From assembly GCA_000317655.1 (NCBI GenBank), contig CP003940.1, positions 3,047,547 to 3,111,546 on the forward strand: DNA of 64,000 bases, written 5' to 3'. Source of the stretch: Cyanobacterium stanieri PCC 7202. GTDB taxonomy: Bacteria > Cyanobacteriota > Cyanobacteriia > Cyanobacteriales > Cyanobacteriaceae. Below are positions 18,447 through 27,845 of this stretch, in pieces; the first letter of the stretch is position 1, and each line of letters begins with the position of its first letter. The position numbers and the translations under genes are program-made. The notes under the pieces were generated by a model. That model was not told the origin of the DNA. It did no database searches and saw nothing but the letters and a program-made list of their open reading frames with translations.

Positions 18447-18543
18447 AATTCTGTCGGAAAATAAGATCAAAAAAAGCAATTAATTTTTAATTGTTATGAT
18501 GGACATAGACAAGACAAATAAACTAAAAAATAAATAAAATATT

Positions 18544-19056
18544 ATGAAAATACTAAAACCATTGGGACTTCTGATGGGTATAGGTACATTATTTACCTTT
18601 AATATGCTAAATCCTATTAACGCCCAAAACCTAAACCCAAACGTCTCCACAGAAGAAGAAGTATCATCAACTATTAACGATGAACAAATGGAGTTAGCAG
18701 GAAATTTTCGCCATGATAGACGTATTAATTCTCGCCATCAACGAAGAAATCAAACCATAATTGTTGTGCCGGGGGTTGGTAACACCAGTTTCTATAACGG
18801 TAACATGAGGAGAAATAACACCTATTGGAACAACAACAACCGTAACATAAATCAAGTATTTCCCCCCCATAATCGTAGAGACATATATCAAGGTAACATT
18901 CGTCGTAATCCCAGTAACTTTATCAATCAACGTGATAGACAATTTAGGAGAAGCGAAAGACAATGTATTCATAGAGTTTTTCAATCTGCTTGGGGAGAAA
19001 TCCATTGTCGTAGCAATAACCCTTCCTTTGAATGGAGAACAATTTATTTAGATTAG
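18544..19056 (+). CDS. Secreted Arg/Asn-rich protein of unknown function
   Basis: A 170-residue protein with a signal peptide (MKILKPLGLLMGIGTLFTFNMLNPINAQ, likely cut after NAQ near residue 28). The mature part is unusually rich in Asn and Arg (RRNNTYWNNNNRNINQVF and similar). It ends with a small region holding two cysteines (RQCIHRVFQSAWGEIHCRS), probably a disulfide. It is basic, so it may bind polysaccharide or nucleic acid outside the membrane. I do not recognise a family. Confidence 0.75.
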   Translation: MKILKPLGLLMGIGTLFTFNMLNPINAQNLNPNVSTEEEVSSTINDEQMELAGNFRHDRRINSRHQRRNQTIIVVPGVGNTSFYNGNMRRNNTYWNNNNRNINQVFPPHNRRDIYQGNIRRNPSNFINQRDRQFRRSERQCIHRVFQSAWGEIHCRSNNPSFEWRTIYLD

Positions 19057-19156
19057 TCCGAAATTATAGAAGATCAATCTCTGAGCTATACTAGAAATTG
19101 ATGTGAAAATCTTACCCCAAATATCTTGCACAAATAATTAAGATCAACTTGAAAGT

Positions 19157-19756
19157 ATGACGAGAAATTCGCAGTTAAGCCAACCTCTTCCCCCCGTAGT
19201 TCAAAAAGTATCTAGTAATCTCAGAAGATGGGGTTTTTGGGGATTTTGGACTCAGTTAGTATTGGGTGTTATTTCTACGGTTACTCTTTTATTTTCTACC
19301 CCTGCCCTATTTCAAGGTAATCGGGCATTACAGGGTGGTCAACAAAGTAGTCGGGCATTACAATCTCAACAGTTTGGAATTTTTTGTGCTTTTGTGGCCA
19401 TCGTATTTTTATCGGCGGCTTTGGTAATTGCCTATCGTTATGGAAAAATAGGCAAGAGGGTTGAAAATCGAGATCCTGCCATGCGTCCCAAAAAATCGGA
19501 TACTTTGAACTTGATTAGGGTGGGTTTGATTTTAAATTTGATCGGGATGTTACTTGCTATTTTTGGGGCACAAACATTGGTGGGTTTAGCTTTGGCAAAA
19601 TTACTCAATCTTGCTCCCCAGTTAATTACTTCTGATCCTCAACAATTTGTTAATTCTTTGGATATGTTAATTATTCAAGCAAATACAAACACCATTGCGG
19701 CTCATTTTGCTGGCATTGCCACTTCTCTGGTATTACTCAATCGCATCAGTAATTAA
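19157..19756 (+). CDS. DUF3611 family membrane protein
   Basis: A 199-residue protein with four predicted membrane helices (about 31-49, 73-92, 117-141 and 178-196). The start PLPPVVQKVSSNLRRWGFWGFWTQLVLG is characteristic of DUF3611, a family found in cyanobacteria and chloroplasts with no settled function. It ends one base before the convergent fusion gene, so transcripts probably overlap. Confidence 0.85.
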   Translation: MTRNSQLSQPLPPVVQKVSSNLRRWGFWGFWTQLVLGVISTVTLLFSTPALFQGNRALQGGQQSSRALQSQQFGIFCAFVAIVFLSAALVIAYRYGKIGKRVENRDPAMRPKKSDTLNLIRVGLILNLIGMLLAIFGAQTLVGLALAKLLNLAPQLITSDPQQFVNSLDMLIIQANTNTIAAHFAGIATSLVLLNRISN

Positions 19757-19757
19757 G

Positions 19758-22631
19758 TTACAAAATTTCTACAATGCCTTTTTGTCCATCAAGGCGTACT
19801 GTTTGATTGTTTCGTAAAATTCGGGTGGCATGGGGAATATCCATCACCGCAGGAATACCGTATTCTCTGGCAATGATAGCACCGTGGGAAAGTTGTCCTC
19901 CAACTTCGGCGATTAAACCTCCTGCTTGGGCAAGGATTAATGACCAACTCACATCGGTATAGGGTACAACGATGATGGTATTTTTATCAATTTTGGTGTT
20001 TTGATTGAGAGTACGAACTATTTTGACTTTTCCTTCGATGATGCCCATACTAGCAGGGATGCCTTTTAATTGATTTTGGCTATGTTTTGGGGTGATGTTG
20101 TTATCAATATTAATTTGAGGACTATTGCCATAGATGAGATAGGGAATAGTTTTGATTTCGGTATCTTCTTGCCATTTTTGTTGACGTTTTTTGATCAAAT
20201 TAATAATATTTTCTTGGTCAGGTTTTTCTTTGATTATTTGTTTTATTTCTTCGATTTTGAGAAAGAAAATATCATTTTTTTCTGCAATAATTTGTTGTTT
20301 TTCTAAGTTGTTACCGAGGGAAACAAAGCTATAGCGAAGGTAGGCTAATAGTCTATTATATATCTCTGCTATTTCTCCTTTTAGATCGTATCTTTTTTGG
20401 ACTACTTTTTGTTTCCATGTTTGTTTTTTGGGGGCAATGGTGGGAGAATTTTTGATTCTTGTATCTGCTACAAATTGAGCAAACATGGTTTTCATGGTGC
20501 GGTGATTTTCTGACCAACGGGGAACAGATATATCGGTGATTACTTCGCTTAGATAGCCGTATTTTTCTAGCCATTGATTGAGTCTTTGAATTACGGAACT
20601 ACCGTCACTTAATTCGGCGAGGTTGGCAAAAAAGGAGGGGTAATTTTCTGGATCTAATTCTTGTAGTTGAATGCCTGAAAAAAGGTTCCGAGTATCGATC
20701 GCAATTTGTTTGAGTTCTTCGACGGATTTAATTTCGGCAACATTTTGGCTGTCTAAATCTTGGGGGGATACTTTTAACAGTTTTTGACGAATGGCAAAAC
20801 TTAGGGGGGCTAAGATATTAAAATAAGTGGCAATTTTTAAACCTTCTAAAATATGATCTATGCGGGTTAATAGTTCTTGATTATTTAATTCTTGGGGATT
20901 TATTTCTTCTAATTCATCTAAAAGGGGATTAAAAGTGCGATCGCCCCTAGCATGAAAATCTTTAACTAAAGTCCATTCCTTGTTTATTAAACGCCATAAT
21001 CCGGGCAAATTTTTCAGGGTAGAGGCAAGGGGTGGTTTAGAAAATTTTGCTCCCCGAGTTAGAAATTCCAAACTTTCTGGGGGCAAACCCATTAAAAGGA
21101 AAATTTCTCCCAATAAAGTGGCGTTAAAATAGGCGTGATGATAGTGTAGGGTTGCCGTTTCCGTAAAGTCCAAATCCTTCGCCTTATCCCCCAAGACAAT
21201 GGTAAAAATCTGCCCCCAAACTCCACAGGTTAGAGGACGATTAATAGACCATGGTAAAGGGCGAATCGTACCGGGTATTACCTCTGCGGCAATTTTTCTC
21301 GTCCATAGGGGATGAAGGGTACTAATGGGACGGGTTTGTAAAATCCATAGGGTTTGACCATCATAACTCCACTCTATATCTTGAGGTACATTTTTATGGG
21401 CTTTTTCAATTTCACGACTAATTTTGGCAACTGAAAACAAAACCGAAGCAGGAATTTCTCCCTCTCCCTTCAATGCCTCATCGGGTAAATAAATCTGATA
21501 TTGTTCTGGGGTAACTTCCCCCGACACCACCTGATTCGTATTTCCTGCCACCGCTTCGATACAAATACAATCATCCAATTGATTTACAGGATTACGACTA
21601 AAGGCAACCCCCGAAAACTCCCCCTTGATTTGCTTTTGGACAATCACCAGCAAAGATTTTTCTTCCGTGCCTCGATTTTGTCGATAATTAAGGGCGATCG
21701 CACTGTGGTAGGATGCTAAACAATCAATAATTCGTTGTTTAAGGGTGGGAATATCGGTAATATCGAGATAACTTTCATAAATCCCTGCCGCAGATACCGT
21801 CAAAGAATCCTCATCCAAAGCCGAAGAGCGTACCACCAAAGGATTATCCACCGAAGGATTAGCAAAAACACAGAAAGTATCGAGATCATCCCCCGCCTGA
21901 ATCACCCAACCATCAGGCACATTATAACCCCACTGCTTGAGCAGAGATAAATTTGCCGCCTTACCTCCCACCTTTTGCGCATCGAGTTTTGCCGATAAAG
22001 AGATGACCCCACTATCCCCTCGGAAAAAACGAAATACCTTACTCGATTTTTGATCTACATTGGCGGGGTTTAAATCTAAATCATCGGACATTTGACTATA
22101 AATCCATAACAATAAACTAGCTAATCCGATGGTAACGAAAATATATTCAGGGGAGTTAATATTTTGCGCCGCCAACACCACCACCATCAAACCCAACACC
22201 CCAATTTTTCCTGCCTGACGACTGCGAAAAATTGTAAAACTAATACCCCCCAATAAAAAGATTAATAACCCTGCCACGGGATTATGAGCCACAATGCCCC
22301 AAGTGACATTGGTCGTACCTGCCCCTTTTCCTACCCAATAACGTCCCATGACAAGGGCAATTAACGCCATAATCTCCCATGAAGAACCAAGGGGGAAAAA
22401 AGCCCTCGTCATCAATACTACCCCGATACCTTTTCCTGCCTCGGATAATACGGCTAAAATTCCAGCTACCCTACCACCATGGTAAAAGGCCGCTGATACA
22501 GATACATTTCCTGTACCTAATTTTTTTAACTCCTTGCCTGACACCGCATAGGTAAACCAATCCACCAAAGGAATAGCCCCAACAATGGGAGACACTACAA
22601 AAACAATAATCGCTCCCCAAATTTCCGTCAT
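19758..22631 (-). CDS. PlsY-like acyltransferase fused to PEP-synthase/rifampin-phosphotransferase-like module
   Basis: A 957-residue fusion. Residues 1-178 are a PlsY-type membrane domain (GTGN at 40-42, GRYWVGKGAGTTN at 96-108) with several helices. Residues 215-445 are a PPDK/PEP-synthase ATP-grasp domain (VGGKAANLSLLKQWGYNVPDGW; VVRSSALDEDS). A helical middle follows, and then the swivelling phosphohistidine domain with H916 in GGQLSHGAIIAREYGIP at the very C-terminus. The PEP/pyruvate TIM barrel of true PEP synthase is absent, so the layout is like rifampin phosphotransferase. PlsY's GATN motif is changed to VSVS. Substrate unknown; a lipid-linked phosphotransfer is speculation. Confidence 0.85.
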   Translation of the reverse strand: MTEIWGAIIVFVVSPIVGAIPLVDWFTYAVSGKELKKLGTGNVSVSAAFYHGGRVAGILAVLSEAGKGIGVVLMTRAFFPLGSSWEIMALIALVMGRYWVGKGAGTTNVTWGIVAHNPVAGLLIFLLGGISFTIFRSRQAGKIGVLGLMVVVLAAQNINSPEYIFVTIGLASLLLWIYSQMSDDLDLNPANVDQKSSKVFRFFRGDSGVISLSAKLDAQKVGGKAANLSLLKQWGYNVPDGWVIQAGDDLDTFCVFANPSVDNPLVVRSSALDEDSLTVSAAGIYESYLDITDIPTLKQRIIDCLASYHSAIALNYRQNRGTEEKSLLVIVQKQIKGEFSGVAFSRNPVNQLDDCICIEAVAGNTNQVVSGEVTPEQYQIYLPDEALKGEGEIPASVLFSVAKISREIEKAHKNVPQDIEWSYDGQTLWILQTRPISTLHPLWTRKIAAEVIPGTIRPLPWSINRPLTCGVWGQIFTIVLGDKAKDLDFTETATLHYHHAYFNATLLGEIFLLMGLPPESLEFLTRGAKFSKPPLASTLKNLPGLWRLINKEWTLVKDFHARGDRTFNPLLDELEEINPQELNNQELLTRIDHILEGLKIATYFNILAPLSFAIRQKLLKVSPQDLDSQNVAEIKSVEELKQIAIDTRNLFSGIQLQELDPENYPSFFANLAELSDGSSVIQRLNQWLEKYGYLSEVITDISVPRWSENHRTMKTMFAQFVADTRIKNSPTIAPKKQTWKQKVVQKRYDLKGEIAEIYNRLLAYLRYSFVSLGNNLEKQQIIAEKNDIFFLKIEEIKQIIKEKPDQENIINLIKKRQQKWQEDTEIKTIPYLIYGNSPQINIDNNITPKHSQNQLKGIPASMGIIEGKVKIVRTLNQNTKIDKNTIIVVPYTDVSWSLILAQAGGLIAEVGGQLSHGAIIAREYGIPAVMDIPHATRILRNNQTVRLDGQKGIVEIL

Positions 22632-22669
22632 AAAATTTTATTGATTGTTATCATTATTTTATAAAAAAT

Positions 22670-22752
22670 AACCTCAGTTCGGGATACTATTTGTCAGTCA
22701 GGAGAAGGCAAAAGGTAAGAGATAATAATTGTTTATTATCAATTGTCAATGG
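22670..22752. repeat. Single repeat end plus attgtcaatggtt tail
   Basis: aacctcagttcggga starts at 22670, the same end sequence as the 7379 and 16260 elements, but no right end follows. The sequence runs on as aaggcaaaaggtaagagataataattg and tatcaattgtcaatgg, which enters the bicA coding end and supplies its last codons. Confidence 0.6.
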
Positions 22753-24439
22753 TTATGGACTTGTTAGAAGGATCAAGACTCTGTTTCGCTCGGATGAGAT
22801 TTAACCCCTCCTGTAAGGCTGTGAGGCGATCGCCCATCCAATAATGCCCTGGGATTAGTCCACCAATACCGAGCTTTTCGAGACGACGCTTAACCTTACC
22901 CGTAGCACCCACCACAATCACTTTACGACCCAAATCTAACGCCTCTTGGATAGCATTTTCAATGGCAAGGGAAGAAGTAACCCCCAACACAGGAACTTCG
23001 CTCAAATCCACCAATAACACATCATAATTATCAATGGCACTATGTTCCCTCGAAATCGCCTTGGCAACTCCAAAAATCATTGGTCCGCTAAGATGAAAAA
23101 GTAACAAACGGTTATCCGCCAAATCAAGGATTTGTTTCTCCTCATCCGTTAACCTAATCTGATCATCATCATCGGTAATCGTTTTAACCCTCGTAGATTG
23201 TAACTCCGATAATTTCTCGATGGTGAGAATATTGGCAATAAATACCCCCACTGCCACCGCAATCATCAAATCCACAAATACCGTCAACAATACCACCACA
23301 TAGACGATACCTGCCGCCTTCCAAGAAATTTTGTGAACCCTCTTGAGAAAACTAGAATCAATAACACTAATACCCACCTTAATAACAATACCAGCCAACA
23401 CCGCCAAAGGAATACCCGCAGTTAAAGGCGCTGCCCAAATGGCAATCACCAATAACACCAACGCCCTAACTACACTAGCTAGAGTAGAACGAGCCCCCGC
23501 CTGAATTGCCACCACACTAGGGGTAGTAGCCCCAGAACCAGCAATACCACCGCATAAACCAGTAATAATGTTAGCGATACCTTGTCCTACTAATTCCTTA
23601 TTGGATTGATGTTCCCCACGGGTTAAGCTATCACACACCACACAGGTTAAAAGGCAATCAATACAACCCACCGTTGCCAAAACAATGGCATTTACAAACA
23701 TCAATCTTAAATTATCAATATTCCAAGTGGGCATTTGCAACTCTGGTAAACCGGGGGTAAGCTCACCAATATCGCTGATGGTGCGGATGTCATAGTTGCC
23801 TAGTAAAAAGATACTAATTAAAGTTCCGATTAATAAAGCCGTTAGCTGAGGAGGTACAATGGCTTTCCATTTGCGGGGGTAAAAAAATAAAATCCCCAAG
23901 GTAATTAAACCTAGGGCTAACTCTTGAGGGTTGATATTGGCAATTAATTCAGGAAAATTACGAATTATACCCAAAACTCCTCCCGAAGGGGTTTGCTGAC
24001 CCAAAAAAGGGGCAATCTGTAAGAAAATAAGGATGATACCAATGCCTGTCATAAACCCTGATATGACATTGTAGGGAAGCATGGTGATATATTTTCCTAG
24101 TTTCAAAATCCCGAAAAGGATTTGAAAAACCCCTGCCATCATTACCACGGTAAAACCCATCGCCAGACCAGTTTCTGGGTTTCTGGCGACCAACTCGGCA
24201 ATGACGGCGGTAATAATAACTGTCATAGGGCCTGTGGGTTCAGAAATCAAGCTAGGGGTACCCCCAAAAATGGAGGCAAAAAAGCCCACGAGAATAGCCC
24301 CCCAAATACCTGCCGAAGCACCAGCACCAGAAGCAATCCCGAAAGCCAAAGCCATGGGTAGTGCCACTACTGCTGCGGTTAAACCTCCAAAAATATCACC
24401 TTTGAGGTTATCAAATTTAATTGGATTTATTACTTGCAT
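22739..24439 (-). CDS. bicA: Sodium-dependent bicarbonate transporter BicA (SulP family)
   Basis: A 566-residue SulP transporter with a transmembrane domain (about 12-405) and a C-terminal STAS domain (about 435-545). The opening INPIKFDNLKGDIFGGLTAAVVALPMALAFG, the FGGTPSLISEPTGPMTV substrate region and LLFHLSGPMIFGVAKAISREH of the STAS domain match BicA of Synechococcus PCC 7002 as I know it. It brings bicarbonate into the cell for the CO2-concentrating mechanism. The last residues (SITIDN) are encoded by a dispersed repeat. glyK lies 89 bp upstream on the same strand. Confidence 0.92.
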   Translation of the reverse strand: MQVINPIKFDNLKGDIFGGLTAAVVALPMALAFGIASGAGASAGIWGAILVGFFASIFGGTPSLISEPTGPMTVIITAVIAELVARNPETGLAMGFTVVMMAGVFQILFGILKLGKYITMLPYNVISGFMTGIGIILIFLQIAPFLGQQTPSGGVLGIIRNFPELIANINPQELALGLITLGILFFYPRKWKAIVPPQLTALLIGTLISIFLLGNYDIRTISDIGELTPGLPELQMPTWNIDNLRLMFVNAIVLATVGCIDCLLTCVVCDSLTRGEHQSNKELVGQGIANIITGLCGGIAGSGATTPSVVAIQAGARSTLASVVRALVLLVIAIWAAPLTAGIPLAVLAGIVIKVGISVIDSSFLKRVHKISWKAAGIVYVVVLLTVFVDLMIAVAVGVFIANILTIEKLSELQSTRVKTITDDDDQIRLTDEEKQILDLADNRLLLFHLSGPMIFGVAKAISREHSAIDNYDVLLVDLSEVPVLGVTSSLAIENAIQEALDLGRKVIVVGATGKVKRRLEKLGIGGLIPGHYWMGDRLTALQEGLNLIRAKQSLDPSNKSITIDN

Positions 24440-24528
24440 TGTAGTTATTTTCTTTGGCGAAAATGATTGTTTTTTTATTATTTAGTCTTTTTTGTAGACA
24501 AATTATTTTTATTTTTCTGATGATGAGT

Positions 24529-25452
24529 TTAGGAGTTTTTACTAGAATCTATAATATTTCTTATCATATAATCGGTACAAAAATGATCCTGATCAATTTT
24601 AATTATCAATGAATCTCTTTTTGATGAATTATTGACAAGGGGGGTTATGAACAATTTTGGGTGAAGGGTTTTCCAAAAGTATTCGACAAATTCTTTTATT
24701 TCTTTTTCATTCATGCCTGTTTTTCCTTGGGCTTTCATTTTCTCTTCGGCTTCTTGGCGCCAAGGTAGGCTATAACGGTAGTCTGATGGATACAAAATAA
24801 TTTGATAGTCGATTAATTCCCAAAGAGGTAGATATTCTTTTAGTCTTTGGTTATTGTCTTGGGCAAATTTTTTGTCGGCTTCGGTAACGATGGGATGGGG
24901 AGGGTTTTTAAATTTGTCTTCTGGAATTGGTTTTACTCCCACGAACCATCCTTCAAAGAAAATTATATCCACTTTGTCGGTTATTTTATCAGATGTGGAA
25001 ATACGATCGCCCTTACCCTCATGTAAGGATTTATCAAAACGGGGAATAACGACTGGTTGAGATTGTAATAAGGATGTGAGTACCTCTAGGGCTAATGGTA
25101 CATCATGGGTGAGGGGAGGGCCACGCCAAATTAAGCGAGGATCAAATTTTTCTAATGCTTTTCTTTGGGCATAGGTTTTATAAAAGTCATCGAGAGAAAT
25201 GGTTACACTACTAAGATTAATGTGGGATAATAAATACTTTAAAATTTTGGTGAGGGTGGTTTTTCCTGTGCCTTGACTTCCTAAAATTCCTACTAATAAG
25301 GGTTGGGATTTAGCTCTAAATTTTTTTGCTAAATGTAAAGTCAGGGGCAACCATAGGTGATTGTATAAATCTTTTATTTTTTGGTTATTTTCTAGGTGAA
25401 ATTCTTGGCAGATAAATTGGATATTTTGCTCGATATTAAATTTATTCTCCAT
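24529..25452 (-). CDS. glyK: D-glycerate 3-kinase (plant type)
   Basis: A 307-residue P-loop kinase that makes 3-phosphoglycerate from glycerate, the last step of photorespiration. The P-loop is GSQGTGKT (58-65), with SLDDFY and the GPPLTHDVPLALEVL and FFEGWFVG segments of the glycerate kinase family. Its start overlaps the end of comF by 11 bp, so the two are co-transcribed, and bicA follows, placing two carbon-recovery genes together. Confidence 0.9.
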   Translation of the reverse strand: MENKFNIEQNIQFICQEFHLENNQKIKDLYNHLWLPLTLHLAKKFRAKSQPLLVGILGSQGTGKTTLTKILKYLLSHINLSSVTISLDDFYKTYAQRKALEKFDPRLIWRGPPLTHDVPLALEVLTSLLQSQPVVIPRFDKSLHEGKGDRISTSDKITDKVDIIFFEGWFVGVKPIPEDKFKNPPHPIVTEADKKFAQDNNQRLKEYLPLWELIDYQIILYPSDYRYSLPWRQEAEEKMKAQGKTGMNEKEIKEFVEYFWKTLHPKLFITPLVNNSSKRDSLIIKIDQDHFCTDYMIRNIIDSSKNS

Positions 25453-26134
25453 GATTTTTTATTTTTAGACTAGAGGCGATCGCCATTACCCCCAACACTT
25501 TTATTTGTAAGATATTTAAAACCCGAATAACTTCTTCTACCGTTGCCCCCGTGGTATAAATATCATCCAAAATAATAACAGAATGTTGGCGATTAAATCT
25601 AGGGTAATCCTTTCCCATCGTAAAGGCTTGGGTAATGTTATTTTTCCTTGCGGTAGGATTTAACCCAAACATCGCATCGGTATTTTTTACCCTTGTTAAT
25701 AGGTTCGGCAGATGATGATAACCTGTGATTTCACAAAAAGATTTTGCTACTAATTCCGCTTGATTAAAACCCCTTTCTTTTATTTTTTGCGGATGAAGTG
25801 GAATGGGGACGATGGTTATTTTTTGATTTTTTTCCCATAAATTATGTTCAAACCAAGACTTTGCCAAAAATTGTCCAAATACTTCCCCTAATTCTTTTTT
25901 ATGATCATATTTAAGAGTGAAGATGCTCCTTTTTAGGTAATTTTCATACCCACCCCAAATAAATAAAAAATAATCTTTATTAGGTAATTTAATTATCGGA
26001 TTAGATAATTGACAACTAATTAGTTTATGATAACAATATTCACAAATAATATTATTAGTTTTAGCCTCACATAAACTACATGGAGAGTTAAACAAAAACG
26101 ACAGAAAACTATTCATCACTGATAAATGATGCAA
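25442..26134 (-). CDS. comF: ComF family phosphoribosyltransferase-like protein
   Basis: A 230-residue protein. A zinc-type cysteine cluster near the N-terminus (SPCSLCE and ICEYC) is followed by a phosphoribosyltransferase fold with the PRPP loop VIILDDIYTTGATVEEV and ERGFNQAELVAKSF. ComF proteins are needed for DNA uptake in several bacteria, including Synechocystis-type natural transformation. The start may be ATG 26134 or the ATG six codons later (26116), which gives an N-terminus closer to the family. It diverges from hrcA over 96 bp. Confidence 0.87.
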   Translation of the reverse strand: MHHLSVMNSFLSFLFNSPCSLCEAKTNNIICEYCYHKLISCQLSNPIIKLPNKDYFLFIWGGYENYLKRSIFTLKYDHKKELGEVFGQFLAKSWFEHNLWEKNQKITIVPIPLHPQKIKERGFNQAELVAKSFCEITGYHHLPNLLTRVKNTDAMFGLNPTARKNNITQAFTMGKDYPRFNRQHSVIILDDIYTTGATVEEVIRVLNILQIKVLGVMAIASSLKIKNHGE

Positions 26135-26230
26135 CTTTGCACATAAAAAGAAAAGAGAAAGGTTATACTAACAGAATATAAATATTTTCTTAAAAAATTT
26201 CTTTGTTCACCATCAACCGATCTTTGTACG

Positions 26231-27316
26231 ATGACTGTTCAAGTTAACCTTAATGAACGCCATCAAAAAATATTACAGGCAACCGTTAAACATTATATAG
26301 CTACTGCCGAACCTGTTGGCTCAAAAACCTTAATTCAAGAATATGATTTTAGTGTAAGCTCTGCCACTGTGCGTAATGTCATGGGTAAGTTAGAGAAAGC
26401 AGGTTTTCTTTATCAACCTTATACTTCGGCGGGGCGTATTCCTTCGGATTCTGGTTATCGTATCTATGTGGATCGACTTTTGCCTTCCAAAAAACCGTTA
26501 AAAAAGTCTTTGGCGAAAAATCTCAGTCGTCAAATTGGAGCGCCACAAAAAAATTATGAGATTTTATTTAAAAAAATTACTCAGGTTTTATCGGATTTGA
26601 GTGGTTGTATTGCCCTAGTTACCCTTCCCCAAACTGCTAGTAATATTATCTACCATTTACAGTTGTTGAGGATTGGGGAACAAAAAATAATGTTGGTGAT
26701 GGTGATTGATAATTATCAAACGGAGTCGGTATTATTTGACCATCAAGATTTTAATTTAGATCATGATCATCAGATGGGGGAGGTTATTGATCAAGAATTG
26801 CAGATGTTGTCTAATTTTCTTAATCATAAACTCAAAGGGCGATCGCTCTTAGACATCGATAATTTAGATTGGAGTGAGTTAGAACAAGATTTTAAACAAT
26901 ATGCCCACTTTATCAACCATCTTTTGGATAAAATTACCGAAAACTACCGCATTTCCAGTTATAGCCCCATTATGGTACAAGGTATCGCCAAGATGGTGCG
27001 TCAACCTGAGTTTGCCCAGATAGAACATTTACAAATTTTATTACAACTACTAGAAGAAGAACAGGAAAAACTTTTCCCCGTGGTATTCAATTTAGATGAA
27101 CAAAAGGAGTCTTTTTCTAAGGTAAAAATTACCATCGGTTCAGAAAACCCTTTACAATCTATGCACTATTGCAGTTTAATTTCTTCTAATTATTATCAAG
27201 GTACTTACCCTGTGGGCAGTGTGGGTATTATTGGCCCCACTCGCATAGCCTACGAAGATGCGATCGCCCTTGTGGAATCCACCGCTGATTACCTTACCAA
27301 TGCCATGGAGGATTAG
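26231..27316 (+). CDS. hrcA: Heat-inducible transcription repressor HrcA
   Basis: A 361-residue repressor of chaperonin genes that binds CIRCE elements. The N-terminal winged helix is clear (LNERHQKILQATVKHYIATAEPVGSKTLI, SSATVRNVMGKLEKAGFLYQPYTSAGRIPSD), followed by the GAF-like and dimerisation regions; the tail has the family ISSNYYQG-x-x-x-GSVGIIGPTRIAY block. I found no CIRCE palindrome in the window, including upstream of hsp20 at 56568. Confidence 0.95.
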   Translation: MTVQVNLNERHQKILQATVKHYIATAEPVGSKTLIQEYDFSVSSATVRNVMGKLEKAGFLYQPYTSAGRIPSDSGYRIYVDRLLPSKKPLKKSLAKNLSRQIGAPQKNYEILFKKITQVLSDLSGCIALVTLPQTASNIIYHLQLLRIGEQKIMLVMVIDNYQTESVLFDHQDFNLDHDHQMGEVIDQELQMLSNFLNHKLKGRSLLDIDNLDWSELEQDFKQYAHFINHLLDKITENYRISSYSPIMVQGIAKMVRQPEFAQIEHLQILLQLLEEEQEKLFPVVFNLDEQKESFSKVKITIGSENPLQSMHYCSLISSNYYQGTYPVGSVGIIGPTRIAYEDAIALVESTADYLTNAMED

Positions 27317-27339
27317 GGGTCACTTGTTATAACCGTTCC

Positions 27340-27534
27340 CTATTCCCCGTTCCCTGTTCTCTTCCTCAACGAGAAATCATACTGATCTAATTCCGTTTTG
27401 ATTGAATGAATAACATAAGCACTTAAACGAATACTATTATTAACTAATTTTTGTACTAAATCTAAAGTTTCCTGTTTACCAAGATAACCAGCATAAAAAC
27501 CAGCCAGTAAAATTCCTAAAGTTCCTTTTGTCAA
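27340..27534 (-). pseudogene. DUF3368 (PIN-like toxin) C-terminal fragment
   Basis: The 64-codon frame begins TKGTLGILLAGFYAGYL and continues LVQKLVNNSIRLSAYVI, which is the C-terminal part of DUF3368 proteins, a PIN-domain toxin relative. The N-terminal two-thirds with the catalytic acids are missing, and the last residues (RKRTGNGE) come from a ttccctg-type heptamer repeat. It is a remnant, not a working toxin, and it abuts a HigB remnant in another frame. Confidence 0.6.
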
Positions 27535-27800
27535 TTATTTGCACTTGGTTAACATTACCATTATGCCATTGAAAAATAATTCGCCATTGGCTATTAATAC
27601 GAATAATATAAAATCCTTTGAGATTTCCTTTTTAGGCTTCAAGACGATTGCCAGGAGGACTCTTTAATTCCTGTAGTGTCTCAACTGCATTTAAAATATC
27701 TAGTTTATTTAAGGCTTTTTTTGTTATTTCAGAGGGGATTTTTCTGGCTTCTCGACTATTGACTCCATTAAATAAATCGGTATCCCTGCTTTGAAAGTCC
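27530..27800 (-). pseudogene. Broken HigB-type (RelE-like) toxin gene
   Basis: Reading the minus strand from about 27800 gives SRDTDLFNGVNSREARKIP, then LKSPPGNRLEA, a TAA stop, then KGNLKGFYIIRINSQWRI and VQIID. This is the order of a HigB toxin, including R-L-E-x-L-K-G-x-x-K-G and the IRIN-QWRI strand. The stop sits where the family has Leu (TTA to TAA would do it). The start codon is gone: a tcccccagaattggggga repeat occupies the 5' end. The 3' end runs into the DUF3368 remnant. Confidence 0.75.
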
Positions 27801-27825
27801 CCCAGAATTGGGGGATTTAGGGGGC
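27794..27825. repeat. Palindromic tcccccagaattggggga repeat at the higB 5' end
   Basis: The copy aaagtcccccagaattggggga plus tttagggggc replaces the first codons of the HigB remnant. It belongs to the same family as the copies at 16555 and 53614. Confidence 0.75.
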
Positions 27826-27845
27826 TAAATCAGAAAATTTTATAA

